Positions 46,561 through 58,763 of a stretch of DNA of 64,000 nt are shown here, in pieces. Every line of letters begins with the position of its first letter. Position 1 is the stretch's first letter. This DNA is from Campylorhamphus procurvoides (taxonomy: Eukaryota; Chordata; Aves; Passeriformes; Dendrocolaptidae). Below the pieces are notes generated by a model. It was not told the origin of the DNA. It saw only the letters and a list, made by a program, of their open reading frames with translations, and ran no database searches. The translations under genes and the position numbers were made by a program. The stretch spans positions 876,411 through 940,410 of the forward strand of contig WBMV01006452.1 of assembly GCA_013396655.1 (NCBI GenBank), read 5' to 3'.

Positions 46561-47980
46561 AGCTCCTGGACTGGACAACTGGGTGTTTCAAAGCAGTGGA
46601 TAAAGATCTAAAACTGATACAACACACACGAAAACTGGGGTGGAATTCCTGGAACTGGCACTGAACAGGAACAAGCCATGGCTAGTGTGGCCACAGAAAT
46701 CAAAACCAAGATAGACCATATGTGTCTGTTCAAAAATACAAGTAAATTGATTTGATTCACCAAGCCTGTTTCTACCACAAAAGACCTTGCCCAGGTTTTC
46801 CTAACCAACCTGCAGGGACTGACATGAGCTGATCTGCAGCATCAGCTCCTGATTGTCCCTTGCCCCACAAACCACCCCACTGGACCTTTTGCCACGGGTT
46901 GTGCCACTGAGCACACAGACCCCCAAGCCAGACAGCAATGCAGAGCGACAGCCAACTACCATACTTCCCTTCTCTGTCTATTTGCCCATATTTTGGTATT
47001 TACACTCTGTGCCATCCCTCACACACAGCACATATATAATCCTTTATTGTAGTGCTGGAAAAGGATTCTCTATTATTTGCAATTATTTCCTAATTTGGCC
47101 AATATGAGAGGTTATTGCTGCTGAAAAGAATGAATAAAAGCATATCTGAGGCAAAAAAAGTGCTAGTAGTAAAGTTTAAAAAGAGCACAGATGAAGATTA
47201 ATAACCTCAGCAGTCAGGGCCTGGAGTACTTAAAACAAGTAAAAAGACATTACGGGGCAGGAGAATGGAGCCAGCAGGAACTTTTGTTATGACACCCAAT
47301 GCCACATGCAACTCCTCAGGTCACTCAGTGCTAACTCTGTGAGCACTCCCAGCAAACCTGCCCTCGTGTCAAGGAAACAGGCTTGATTTATAACCTCTTT
47401 TCCCCCTCGCAAAGCTTTAGGTGAACGTGTTTGCTGACTTATCTGAAAGTCGAAGGGAAATTTAGGGAGTATGAGCTCACGAATATTGGAAGCCTGCAGG
47501 GTAAAAAAACCCAGGGCTTACTATTTAAGGTGTAAAAGAAGGAGTTTGGGTGCAGACTGCATTCATGGAGAACTACCAAGTTCATAGGAGTCTTTCAGCT
47601 GAGTTCAACACGCTTCTGCCTCAAGCAGGTGAGCAGTAGCTACGTCACTAAAAAAACAAACAAAGACCACTTATCTGGACACGTGGAGAGGGGAGGCCAT
47701 GCTCATGGAAACCAGAGGTCTGAGTGTAAGTGCTGATCACTGTAACCAACAAATTTTGGGCTGTTTCGGTAAAAAGGCAGTAGGAGGTTCTGCAGGTGGA
47801 TGCAGAGCTACTGCACCTACTCATGTGAGTACCAGCAAGGGCACAAACCTCTTCATCCCAGGTACACTCCTGGGGAAAGGAGTGGGCACAAACATTTGCA
47901 CCCCTAGAACAGCTCCAGCACTGCACAATAAAGCAATTAGGACTCCAAAGAACTGAGATAATAAAGGCAATGGAGAGATG
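46561..47980. other. Non-coding DNA, no gene recognised
   Basis: Mixed sequence with frames up to 92 codons (47648-47926, minus) and no recognised domain or repeat family. Confidence 0.58.
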
Positions 47981-48720
47981 ATTAAAAATACTTTGCTAAG
48001 GAGAAAACAGTTTTAGTCACATGCATACTGAGATGTCACCATTTAATAAAATGACAAAAACTATCTATCACATATGCATGAACACAGAACAATATAAAGA
48101 GGTTAACAGAAATTGATGGCATCCCGGCTTTAATTTTACACTGAATCGGAGTCTTTGGTGATTGAAATAGACAAAGATGTATAGGGTTATCTTGGTGAAG
48201 AGGCTTTGCTAATTACTGGCACTTGTCATTTCTCCATAGCTTTATCTAAGTCAGGAAGGCTAACTAGCTCCTTTTCCCCAGTGTGCATTGTTTGTTCAGT
48301 AGGCTTTGTGCTGAGAAAGCCTTTTTCATAACTGCACCTCATTATTAACGGGTTCATAAATAAATGAGTCCTAATATTTTCCTCAGTTAGCATTTATGAT
48401 AGGGACATTTGGACTACAAAAGATTACACTTGTCTTTAATAAAAATAGGCACTTACACATGAAGCCTATTAGGGCTCTTGTTACGTTGAAGAGGAAGAGG
48501 AGGCAGCAGAAAAGGGGAGGAGCAGGATTATAAAAACACGCTTTATAGCCCTATCACATTTTTCATGTGATTTTAGTAGCTATTTATTATCTTACATTAG
48601 CTAATTATGGCCCTAACCTGAAATGGAATTCTGGATTCCACACTCTCTCCTGTGGTTTGCCATACTGCACGCTCTCAACAAGGCAAACACTATAAATCAG
48701 GCAAACACTTCAGAAACTGA
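47981..48720. promoter_or_regulatory. Strong candidate conserved non-coding element
   Basis: About 700 bp, AT-rich, no low complexity. Motifs include CATTTAATAAAATG, GCTTTAATTTTACAC, GCTAATTACTGG (48208-48219), CATTATTAACGGG and ACATTAGCTAATTATGG (48593-48609). Several homeodomain cores spread evenly and no plausible frame. Enhancer function is inferred. Confidence 0.46.
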
Positions 48721-49800
48721 AAACTTCTGGAAAAAATAGGGAAGGCACGAGACAAAAAGGAGCACTAACATACAGCTGATACTCAGTAGTGGATGTGTCC
48801 CCTCCCAGATGTGACAGACTTTGCTTCTGGAGATGTGGCCCAGAGATCAGCCAACAAATGCTGAAATCAGCTGCAAGGGTGGGAAGGGTCACGTTTGAGG
48901 AAGGTCAGGAGAGCTCTAAGGTTGCACAAGACACCAGAGCAATCTCAGAGCACAAGATGTCTTCCTCCACATCCTCTCCTCCTCCCTTTCCAGGAGGCTT
49001 ATTCCCGAAATTCCCACGCCCCTGTGCCAGGACAAGTGACAGGAGAGAAGGGGTTTCCACGTTTTTGCACAGGGGATCTTTGCTGATCCAACAGCAGGCC
49101 TGGACCCTAACCTCCCACAGCCTACAGTCGTGTTTTGGCCATAATACCATGTTTTTTTGGTGCTTCCAGCTCTCCTGCACAGCCCACCTGCACCTGCTGC
49201 AAGTCCACACTGCACATCCCAACACACGTGGACCGAGCCAGAAGAGCAAACAAATATTTGCTCAGAGACTGTGTTATGGAATTGGTTTTACAACACCTCA
49301 TGGCCAGATCTGCCTCCTCCCTTCCAACACAAACACGAAAGTACTGTCATTTCCCCCTATTTTTCCAAAGGTTTCTGCTAGGATCAGGCCCGCCGTTAAG
49401 TTTCAGAGGGTTTTTTATTAGTGCTACCAAAAAAAGCCTTAAAATAATTACATCAATCCTTTCCAGAAGGCATCCAGAGCATTGTCAGGCAGCCTTAAGC
49501 GTGTTTCAGGTCTCAAACAATGCTCCCTTTTATAGTTACTGTAACACACCTTTTGTCAGCTATTTATAAAACGCTCTGTAGTCTTCTTTAAACTTCATCT
49601 TTTCAAAAATAACTGCAGACCAAACAAGCTGTAATGGACAATTCAAGACGTCAGAAATGCATCTGCCTGAGACCACAGACCTCTTCAGCTTTCTCCTAGG
49701 AAGCAATAATCTGAAAGCAAATGCATCAAAAAGCCTGTGCCACAGTGTACTGAAGTCTCAGCTAATTTGGCTTCACGAGACAAGTTTGAAGACCCAACAG
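48721..49800. other. Non-coding DNA, no gene recognised
   Basis: Contains a 210-codon plus-strand frame (48789-49421) overlapped by a 144-codon plus frame and 103- and 114-codon minus frames, with no domain in any. GATCAGGCCCG near 49383 resembles a word common in old amniote repeats but is too short to call. Confidence 0.56.
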
Positions 49801-50420
49801 CATTTATAACATTTGGGGTTTGTTTTTCTAATTAGGTGCGGCTCTCATATTTTTTTGTTTCAGTCGCTGCTAAAGTCATTTAAATCAAAAAATCATTTAA
49901 GTATATCTGGCATAAGGGGTCTTTTTGTAAATCGAAGTGAAATACACAAAACCATTTTAATCACAAAAGTACCACTTCCTTCAGGATGTCAGTAATTCTC
50001 AAAATTGCCTTAGATATTTGCTAGATATCAGAAATGGGAAATGCAGCATTTTAAGTGGCAGAAATGCATTAGTACTATGTAAGTACATGATCCTTAATGT
50101 ACTAATCTCAGCAATATGTGTAATGAGAACTTTCAGTAACACTTTATTTTAAGTGTCCTCTGAGAAATGCTAATTTACAATGAAACACCTATGGAAGTAC
50201 ATGTGACATTTACATGAATACCAAATGAATTCATTTTGATCAATGCTATTACAATGAATATGATATGAATTCACAATGATAGGGTGTTTAAAGAATTACT
50301 GCATTTTCCTTTAATATTGCATGTTTGAAGACTAGCACATGTTAAAACCCGTGCTATATGTTCAGAAGGAGTTCTGTATGTTGGGATGTGCAAAAGATGC
50401 ACCACGGGACTGTTTAAAAC
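49801..50420. promoter_or_regulatory. Strong candidate conserved non-coding element
   Basis: More than 500 bp of AT-rich, repeat-free sequence. TAATTA lies at 49829-49834, GTCATTTAAATC follows, and AAATGAATTCATTT (50223-50236) is a 14-bp perfect palindrome, with a second TGAATTCA about 45 bp further on. No plausible open frame. Possible POU/homeodomain-rich enhancer. Confidence 0.46.
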
Positions 50421-51250
50421 ACATTTGCATCATTTAAAACACTAAGAAGGAACGTGGGGCTTCACTTGAGTCCCGGTACTGGGATCTGCTGAGCTCGATG
50501 GATTCCTTGACTTGCATTTGAGGTCAGTGTCTAGAACAGTGGGCTGGACTTTGCACCCACTGCTCACCCAGGCCAATAACTACTCACCCACCCAAAAACC
50601 AGCAGCACAATCTAGTGCAGAGCGGTTTAACACTCAAGGGTAACCTGCCTTGTGCATTAAAGACAACTTAACTGGGGAGCCCCTCTACAGCCTGACCATT
50701 AGTGCCAGACTGGGATTTGCAGCCTTTGTAAAGACATTTAGTTTAAGTGCCAGAACAGAGGCTGAAGTTTCAAAAATTGGAGCCCTATTGTTGTCCTCTC
50801 TAAGTGAGAAGCCTTGGAACAAGCCCAAGATGTAGAGAAAATGTTTTGAAAGCCCTTAACAAGCTAACTGGTGGAGCAAAACACACAGTCAAAAGCTACT
50901 AAGGAACTAAAACAGCTGATTGAGCCCTTGTGGGTTTGCTGCTACCTCTCCCAAACCCATGAATGCTGGTTGTCCTGGCTGCCATGCCTTTCAAACCTGT
51001 GAAATTTCAGAGTATATTTTGGTGACAGTGCAGAAACATTCCTTGTGGGTCAACAGCTCTCCACAACCAAGTCCAGAGACTGCTGCGAGTCCATCTGCAA
51101 ACTCTCTCCTTTCGTGGCAGAGGCCACGGCCAGTCACAGCTGCATTAAAACAGTCAGCTTTGAGGAAGGAGAAAGTGGAAGAGAAACAGATAGGAAGGCA
51201 ATAGGAGAGCTGTTCCAAGCTGTAACAGAGCTTTACATTCCTTGGAAACC
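50421..51250. other. Non-coding DNA, no gene recognised
   Basis: Ordinary sequence with frames up to 94 codons (50920-51204, plus), none recognisable. Confidence 0.58.
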
Positions 51251-51720
51251 GTGACAAGCCATGGTGGCCCAAACCTCAGCTACAAATGCTAATAAAAAAA
51301 AATGACCCTGACTAGTTTGCTATCCCTTGATAACCTTCACACAAATTTATTCTGTACATATTATGCATAAATATGGCAACGGTGGTGTTCTTTAAACGTG
51401 ACTGAATCTCCCTCAAAGCATCAGACCATTTCCTATCGCCGCGGGCCAACCTTGGCTGTGTTTATTTAGGATTGCTTCCTCTTACATCTAGCAGGACCCA
51501 CGTTTTGGTGGCTGCTGCCAATAAGCAATTGCAGTAATCAAGGTGTGACACCTGCCAGAGCAAAGGCTGCAGCAGCAGTAAGTGTTGGCTGAGCGCTGAA
51601 GGGCCACGCTAATTGCCAGCGTCTGGCCTTTGGCTGGACTATCAGGCGTCGGGAGCTTTCGGCAGCGCTCCGCAGGGCTTGGAAAGGATACAGGAATCCT
51701 CTTACAGCTCTGAAAGTCCC
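51251..51720. promoter_or_regulatory. Candidate conserved element with retained CpGs
   Basis: AT-rich first half (TTATGCATAAATATGG at 51360-51375) and a CpG-retaining second half with CTATCGCCGCGGGCC (51434-51448), CGCTAATTGCCAGCGTC (51607-51623) and GGCGTCGGG (51645-51653). Homeodomain-like cores set among intact CpGs suggest a hypomethylated regulatory element. Confidence 0.46.
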
Positions 51721-53040
51721 TTCCCACACAGTGCCAAATATCTCCTGTGAGACTCTACCCACACTTCCCACCCACGTCCTTAACACCGCTGGTGCTCAGC
51801 GCTGCTCCCATGGACCCATTACATGGGCCACGAGGAACTCAGCGCTGCAGAGCAGAGATTCCCATCTGCCATAAAGAAATCCAGTCTGCACGTGGCCATA
51901 CTGCCAAAATTGCCCAAAAGGTTACAGTTTGAAGTGAATGGGTCTATACAGATGGATGGCTATACACTTACACAAGCATACACGTGCACATATAATTACT
52001 CAGGGATAAAGCAGGCTTGTAAACATCCCCCCTTTAGGCATCAAAGAAGAGACTGTTGATTTGTCCAAAAATTAGAAGAGCATTTAATAAAAGTATGAGA
52101 GAAATCCTGAACTATTGTGCCTGTGATGGCATGAGCTGCCCAAGTGCTGTAAAGCACTCCATTCTGTCCTCAAAAAACAAAGCAAAACAAACAAACAAAC
52201 TTGAATTGTTTGATGTTTACACTTAATTCTTTCTTTTAACTTAGCCAGAAAAACAGAGGCCACATCTCAGAAGAGGGGTAGAAGAAAACATGGCATTTCA
52301 TTTGTCTGTTGCTGGGATAAGTAACCTAAATAAGGAATGAACTTTAGTAAACAAGTTTAGAGTACAATTTTGAATAATAAGAATACTATAAATATAATTT
52401 CTCACTCTGCTTTTGCTCCTCTGGGCCACGTGGTTTTGGGATGTAGTTGGTGCTATGAGATACATGTTAAAATTCACCCTCTGTTTAATCATTAGAAGCC
52501 TAGAATTTGGATACCGAAAACAAGGGGGGGAAAGAAAGAGGTGAAAAATTGCAAAATTTTCTCAGAAAATTGCCTCAGAATGAAATTCTGCCCTTTTCTT
52601 CTACTCCAAAAAGTCATTACCATCTGACAGCTGTTTAGTGGCATATGTGTGTTGGTGGTACCAGTCCAATTCCTAGTGGGCAGGTGTCTGCATCACAAAA
52701 GCCACCATCACAATTGGCACTAATTGGCACCCTTGCTGGCAGCCTCCGTAAAGAAAATAAGGATTAGATGGCACAGGGATCAAATTATCCTGTCACCATA
52801 AAGGTGATCCCCCCTTTAGGTCAGAAAGGCCTGTTGGCAGGACAGTTTGGAGAAGTTTGCACTTCCCGGGCTGGTGTTCTGATGGGGAGACATGAAATGT
52901 TGGGTGTCTGATGATGGCAACGGGACACGTTTCACAGGCACACTCACTGCGCATTTGTAGCTGAATTTCAAAACAAAAAGGACCAATCCAACACCCAAAC
53001 TCAAAACTCAAACAACAAACCAGAAAATTCCCTCTTAATT
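51721..53040. other. Non-coding DNA, no gene recognised
   Basis: Mixed sequence with a (CAAA)n tract at 52184-52200 and an AATTGGCAC direct doublet, 10-11 bp apart, near 52712-52729. Frames up to 82 codons, none recognisable. Confidence 0.55.
52176..52200 (+). repeat. (CAAA)n-type simple repeat
   Basis: A-rich run grading into about four CAAA units at 52186-52200. A decayed or nascent microsatellite. Confidence 0.8.
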
Positions 53041-53140
53041 TGGGCAGTTTCCGATCAATACAAACTTGCTATTTTATGCAGATAGTCACCACATTGCTCT
53101 GCTGGGGTATCAGTGTATCTGATGCCTTTCTTTGTATGGG

Positions 53141-53168
53141 TTTTTTTTTTTCCTTTTTTTTTTTTTTT
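53141..53168 (+). repeat. T-rich homopolymer tract
   Basis: T11 and T15 separated by CC. It translates as a phenylalanine run in short overlapping frames, which are artefacts of the tract. Confidence 0.92.
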
Positions 53169-53280
53169 GGAACAGCATGCAAATTCTGTGATTTTTCTAA
53201 GTATAGGGTGCAAAATACCCTGGAAAGTGGGGGGGAGGGGGAATGTCTTACAGCTCAGCAAGCTTTATGAGGATATTCTC

Positions 53281-53640
53281 TTAGTTATTGAGATGAGTTG
53301 AATAATTCTCCACTAATTTATACACCAGTGAAACTGGCCTGTTGGCAAGTCCACAATTAATGCGAATGCCAAGTGGGATTGCAGCTTTGTTTCATCTAGG
53401 AAAACACTTAGCTGAACAGCAGCTTTCCCAGCTGAAAATGTGTGTCTGTCTTTAAACTTGCAACAGAAGCTGGCATTTCTTCGTTTCCATTCACTCTATC
53501 ATTATGATGCATTATACAAAGTAATGATGTAATACGCTGGAAAGCTGAAACGCTAGCTCTTTGCCAAAAATAATAATACAAAAAGTGTACAATTATTTTC
53601 ATCTATGAAAGCCACTCTCACCACCATCTCCAGCTCCCCA
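53281..53640. promoter_or_regulatory. Strong candidate conserved non-coding element
   Basis: CACTAATTTATAC, CACAATTAATGCGAATGCC, TCATTATGATGCATTATAC and GTAATGATGTAATACGC lie within 270 bp with several retained CpGs and no simple repeat. The longest frame, 64 codons on the minus strand, has no protein features. Confidence 0.46.
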
Positions 53641-54620
53641 GTCAAAGAGAAATCTTTCCTATTAGTAGATCATTTCTTTCTGTTTGTGAATCAAACATGA
53701 ATGTGAAGGCGGGGGGGGACTCAGCTCATCCGTGCTGAGTTACAACTTTTAAAAGATGTAAACATATTTATCACTCTGGCACGGTAACTCGTCACCACAC
53801 ATCCCTCACACTTGCATTTTAATACTGGTTTTCCCCTTACCTGTGGAACACGTCGTTTCCTTCTGCAAGTGGCCGCTCTGGGGCTAAGTGTGAAGGGATT
53901 ACTGGAGGCAAAAAAAAGGCACCAGAATTTGGACCTTGGTCAGAGGATCAAAATGCCAGGAATTTTTCAGGCCTGGTCTTACCATTCCTTAATCACCAAA
54001 GTCTTAAAAACAACTGGGTTGTGTGTGCATGATGATGCCACCTCAGCAGGGCTGTAACCCGGCCCAGAGCACAGCAAAGGCTGGGAGGGAGCAGAAAATG
54101 CCCATTGCTTTGGGTTAAGCACCTGCTGAACTGCTTTATGTCCCAGTTCCTACAGCCTCAATGCCACACACGCCTCCCTACAGGGTGATGTCAGCACCAG
54201 GAGTAAAATGCATCGACCCACATTCCCCAAGCACAGATGCCCAGAGAAACAGTGGCTCCTACCTATCAGTTCCACGACAAACAGTGTGATGGGCAGATGC
54301 TGAAGCCACAGAAAGCCTCACAACAAACTCACAGTGGTTTGTATTTTGATCACTGGAGTGGCAGCTCCCAGCACTGGGTTTGGTGCCGTCGGTGGTCTGA
54401 GAGCAGAGCTGAGGTCTGGCTGAGCAGAGAGGAGAGGAAAGATATGGGGGGTGTATGTGGGGTGTCAGTGCAGAGCTCAAGATGCTCTTTTAGGAGGGAG
54501 ACTAAAGACCAGAATAAAAGGAAAGCAATAGGCAGCAGCAGAGCACTGAGCAGTGGGTTTGGGTGCAGGAGGCAGGCGCTGTGCTCAGGTTTGCCAGGCA
54601 GAGAAAACTCTGCTCCTACA
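53641..54620. other. Non-coding DNA, no gene recognised
   Basis: Longest frame 138 codons (54237-54653, plus) with a 93-codon frame opposite; no domain recognised. Short G9 run at 53711-53719. Confidence 0.56.
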
Positions 54621-55690
54621 ATGATATACAATCACACAGTAAGTGTATCTTAATAATACAATAAAGTGTTAGCTCTGATTAGAAAAGAAAGATGAATACT
54701 TCTGCTAAACCAGGGTAACCCTAAAAGCGTGTTAACATGAAATACTAAATAAAATGCTACTCATCTATAATAAATCTTATTACACATTTTGGCAATTTTA
54801 CTACTAACATACCGAAGGTTTCAAGCAATGTTTGAAAATAGAAATCTTAAATTGAATCATTGTTGCATGAATATATGCAAAATATTCATTTCTAGCACTG
54901 TGAGGGTTGAGTGCTTTTAAATTGGAGAAATCACTCATGACTTCACCTTTTCATGCAAGATAAAGTTGTATGTGGTAACATCATTACAATGTCATGAAAG
55001 GAGTGGAAATCATACAACAGTTCTGCCTAAAGCTAATATACAAAAAAGTACTTCTATATTTTTCAATATTGTTCAATATTTAAAGGTGCAGTACGAGGCT
55101 TTAAATATATTAAAAAAATCATTAGACTTCAGATGTCAGTGCGGCCTTCACTGAGTACTGAGACTAATAAAATCATTGATGAGATCTCTTTAATATTTAA
55201 CAGAATTCATGTCTTAGGTACCAGCCTATTTTCAACTCCAGTATCTGTAGAGGGAACTAAATATAGAAATAAAAACAGCAAACGATTTATGTGGCGGTCA
55301 TTATGGATTATTTTTAACTAGGGCACTAAAATTAAGCTATTTACTCAATAATACTGTCATAACAACAGAGAAAACTCTACGACATTTAAATAGTCTTTCC
55401 TATAAATCCTTTAGCAGGAGATTACTTCAGAAGTACATAACACTTTTACACACATTAGCAATCAGTAAATTCAATCAGCAAAAACGAGTGAGTGGATTTT
55501 GCAGTGAGTTGCCACACCATGAATTGCCAATATTAAGCTCAGAAGACTTCTGCAATCTTAAAGGTGGGAAAGGAGTAATTTGACTTTATATACTTCTTTG
55601 CCTTTTCCTCGCTCTGATTAAAGAAAAAATTAGACCTGAAAGTTCAGCCTCAGAAGCAGAAGTTACATTAAAAATCCCACCCTGTAATTT
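54621..55690. promoter_or_regulatory. Longest AT-rich candidate conserved block
   Basis: Over 1 kb of AT-rich, high-complexity sequence. ATGAATAT (54867-54874) and ATATTCAT (54882-54889) form a perfect 8-bp hairpin whose 7-base loop is octamer-like ATGCAAA. A TTCAATATT direct doublet lies at 55060-55080. No frame exceeds 62 codons. It may comprise two or three adjacent elements. Confidence 0.45.
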
Positions 55691-55960
55691 AACTATATTA
55701 TTGTTTATAGCATGGATGTGAGGGGGAAAGAAGAATAAAAATTGGGGTAAGGCAATCACAGAGTGTCAGGTTCAAGTTTAAATCCTGGTGAGCAATGGAC
55801 AGGTCCATTTCATCACAGCTCCAGCCCTGGGAGTCACGGGGTGCAAAGCAAACACATCCCCACCTTGGAGCTCCAACCCCGCCACCCAGGTATTCGCATT
55901 TGCTCAAATAAAAATGCAGATTTCTAAATTATTGCCTTATTTTTATGTTAAAAAATAAAG
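55691..55960. other. Non-coding spacer
   Basis: Ordinary sequence with a 69-codon minus-strand frame of no recognisable character, becoming AT-rich toward 55950. Confidence 0.55.
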
Positions 55961-56110
55961 CTAAGAAGTCCTGCCTGCCGTGGCGGGGCCGTTGCTAGGT
56001 GATGGTGGCGCGGCACGGACCGTCACCGGTGATGGATGGCACGCAGAGCCCCGCTGGTGACAGGCACCGCACCGGCACCGCTGCCCTCGTGCCCTCCAAT
56101 GGCTCTGCCA
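55961..56110. other. Small CpG cluster
   Basis: About 130 bp (55976-56095) with roughly a dozen CpGs in GC-rich sequence, including a GTTGCTAGGTG word resembling an RFX half-site at 55991. Too short for a standard CpG island. It might be an alternative-promoter remnant or a GC-biased recombination patch. Confidence 0.42.
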
Positions 56111-56870
56111 CACACCAGCACAGACGTGGCAAAGGCCAGGACGAGATTTTGGCAGTGGGAGGGTTGGTCTGGGCCCTGCACCATCCCAGCCATGAGGGTG
56201 CTGGTGTGGCACCGGTGGCTTCACTGTCCTTTCATGCTGGGGTGTGAAACTTCACCAGGGAGTGGCCAGAGCCAATCTAAAAGGTGTTGAGGGTGGTGTT
56301 GTAGTTCAGGTGACCCCACCAAAGGCACAGATGCTCCAAGCTGATGCTCACACACCACCTCCATAGCCACCATCAGGCCCTGACCAGCACTGGGGTCCCT
56401 GCTGTCACCAGGCTTGTCCTTATCTCAAATGCTCACCAGTCAGGTCACAGGTTCCTCTTGCATAGGGGTCACAAGTGCTGCATCTGTGTTGTAACCCCTC
56501 TGCTCATCCACCACATCTCCACCTTCACACATCCCACTGGGATGCAGAAAGTGAGGGAAAGAGCTTTTTTGCAGAAACCCTTGGTGTCTGAGCAATGGAC
56601 CAGGCTGAGTCCTTGTGCAAGCTGGCTGACAATAAAAACCCCAAGCACAGCAAGGGCTGTTCCATCCCAGATAACACTGACAAGCTGCCCTGGCCATCCC
56701 AAGACTTCTTTCTTCTATCCTGACCACTAAGAGGAACCCATGGCCAAATAGTAACCACCATGAGGTCCTCAGGAGCTGGACACAAATGAGAAGGTCTCTG
56801 TTTCCCTGCTGACACCGGTATAAACCCAACCTCCATCAGACCTCACCTCGCTGGGGCTTCCACGCTCATT
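56111..56870. other. Non-coding DNA, no gene recognised
   Basis: GC-rich, CpG-poor sequence open in several registers (129 codons minus at 56440-56829; 128 codons plus at 56344-56730), as expected where stops are scarce. No domain recognised. Confidence 0.56.
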
Positions 56871-57290
56871 TTGTTTCAAAATACACAGTGAGGATATGCC
56901 AATGAAACAAACAATTTGGTGGTGTTAATCCACAGATTATTGACAAGACGAATGAGATTCCTTGGGTCTAATGCTCTCTGCTACTCGAGGGCCAGCTAAG
57001 CTCTCTTTTTTCAAATATGTGGATTTCGAAATGATGGATCATAATAACAGAGCTGGTGCCTATGAATGGGGATTGCAAACACTTAATATTTCAATAGAAG
57101 TGTGTGCAACATGATCCAATCACTCTGAAAAATGTACAAAATGGAAATATATAAAGAAAGCAGCTGGCATGAAAGAGAATAAACAAAGAAATATTGATAA
57201 AACTCTGTATGGATTAGGCAAAATATATTCAAGCTGCATTTGAATAATCTCATCTATATTTATATGTGTGTACATATATATATATTCAGA
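56871..57290. promoter_or_regulatory. Strong candidate conserved non-coding element
   Basis: About 400 bp with TTAATCCACAGATTATTGAC, GATCATAATAAC, CACTTAATATTTC and repeated AATAT words, one retained CTCGAG and no coding frame. A TA-rich microsatellite at 57272-57285 bounds it. Confidence 0.45.
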
Positions 57291-58630
57291 ATACAGAAAG
57301 ATTTCTTACCTCATCATTTCCTTGTTTTGAAGGACAGATCTCTGAATTACCACCCCCCCGTGCACAAGAGCCCAGCTCCCCAGATGCTGCTGATGCCTTG
57401 AGAGTGTGCTCACGGCGGGGGGGTGGCTGCGAGGAGCCCAGCACCCCTGCCCCAGTTCAGGGAAGGCACGTTTCATGTGAAACCCATCAGGGACCCCTTG
57501 AAAGATCCATCTTGTCGTTCATTAGACTAATTTCTCACATGTTTTTCTACGGCGCACCCCAGTGATTTCGGGATCAGGCCAGGAGGAATCATTTGCATTG
57601 CACTTACACTGGAGTCTTTACTTCCCTGCGTCTCTGCGGTAAAACCAATCTGACCACGGAGAGCTGATGTTATATAAGAACTGAGTTAGTTTAAAGGCTG
57701 AAAATGCACCATCCTAACATGCAGTTCCCTGACCCACAGCACGTCCCTGCAGCCAGCTGGGATATCTCTTGGGGACCATGCACACCCCCTGAACCCACAC
57801 CAAAGTCCCACAAGGTAGTCCAACCCTCAAATTAAAAAAAAATTAAGCTAAATGATGCTACTTTACAACTGTTGGGGGCTAAGAGGATGCCCATGGAGTG
57901 GTGAGTCCAGCTCAGCCGATGGGTGGGAGCTTTCTGTGCTGCAGGAACTTCCTACTGAATCCGAGCCCCAAGCTGAGCTGCACTTTGGGGAAGGAAGTGG
58001 TGGTAACAACCTTCTCTCCTTTGTCATGATCTTGTGCTTGCTTGCCTTCCCTGCACTTCTACCACCAGATCATTACAGATTTTCACAGGGTGACCTTCAA
58101 AGTGATGAGGGGAACAGCACACCATCCCCAGAATCTCTGCTGTTAGTCAGCACCAACTTACCATGCTGGGGTTGTGTTGTGGGGTTTTCCCCCCTTTTAA
58201 ATGCAGCTGCCCTAAAAGCCACTTTCCTTCCCCCCACCACAGCAGCCAACCCTCTGCAGAGATGGGCTTTAAATAGTATTTTTGCCATGGGAGTATTCCA
58301 TGCTCCATCACAACTCCAGTGAGGAGCTCCACCAGACACGCCTGCCCATGAACAAGAACTAGCAGGGCTTCTCTGGAGCACCACACGCTCCCACACAGCA
58401 CAGTGCCAGGCTGTTGTCTCTTCTGCTGGCATAGTATGTGTCAGCTGATGGGTCTCTGGCACTGCTCACACCTCTCCCTGGTTTCACCAAAGTATCAGCT
58501 GTTTTAGGAGGGGAAAAGAAAGAAAAACAGAGCCCCTGTAAGTTCCTGAGTCTTTGAGAACGCATGTGATGCCTGGGAATAATTCTGTCAGCAAAGCCTT
58601 TGGTCACAGCAAGACTATCAGAGACACACC
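57291..58630. other. Non-coding DNA, no gene recognised
   Basis: GC-richer sequence. The longest frame is 156 codons (57852-58322, plus), opposed by an open 121-codon minus frame, with no recognised domain. C- and G-runs lie at 57352-57358 and 57417-57422. Confidence 0.56.
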
Positions 58631-58633
58631 ATC

Positions 58634-58763
58634 TAGAATAGAATAGAATAGAATAGAATAGAATAGAATAGAATAGAATAGAATAGAATAGAATAGAATA
58701 GAATAGAATAGAATAGAATAGAATAGAATAGAATAGAATAGAATAGAATAGAATAGAATAGAA
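58634..58763 (+). repeat. (TAGAA)26 microsatellite
   Basis: Twenty-six uninterrupted TAGAA units (130 bp). The minus-strand complement has no stop in any frame, which creates a false FYSIL-repeat open frame. Perfect long pentamers are hypermutable and likely polymorphic. Similar arrays in birds can start from the A/T-rich tails of CR1 elements, but no CR1 body is recognisable beside this one. Confidence 0.98.

Noticed and set aside
48789..49421. 210-codon plus-strand frame
   Set aside because: Four overlapping frames on both strands cover the same DNA and none has a recognisable domain.
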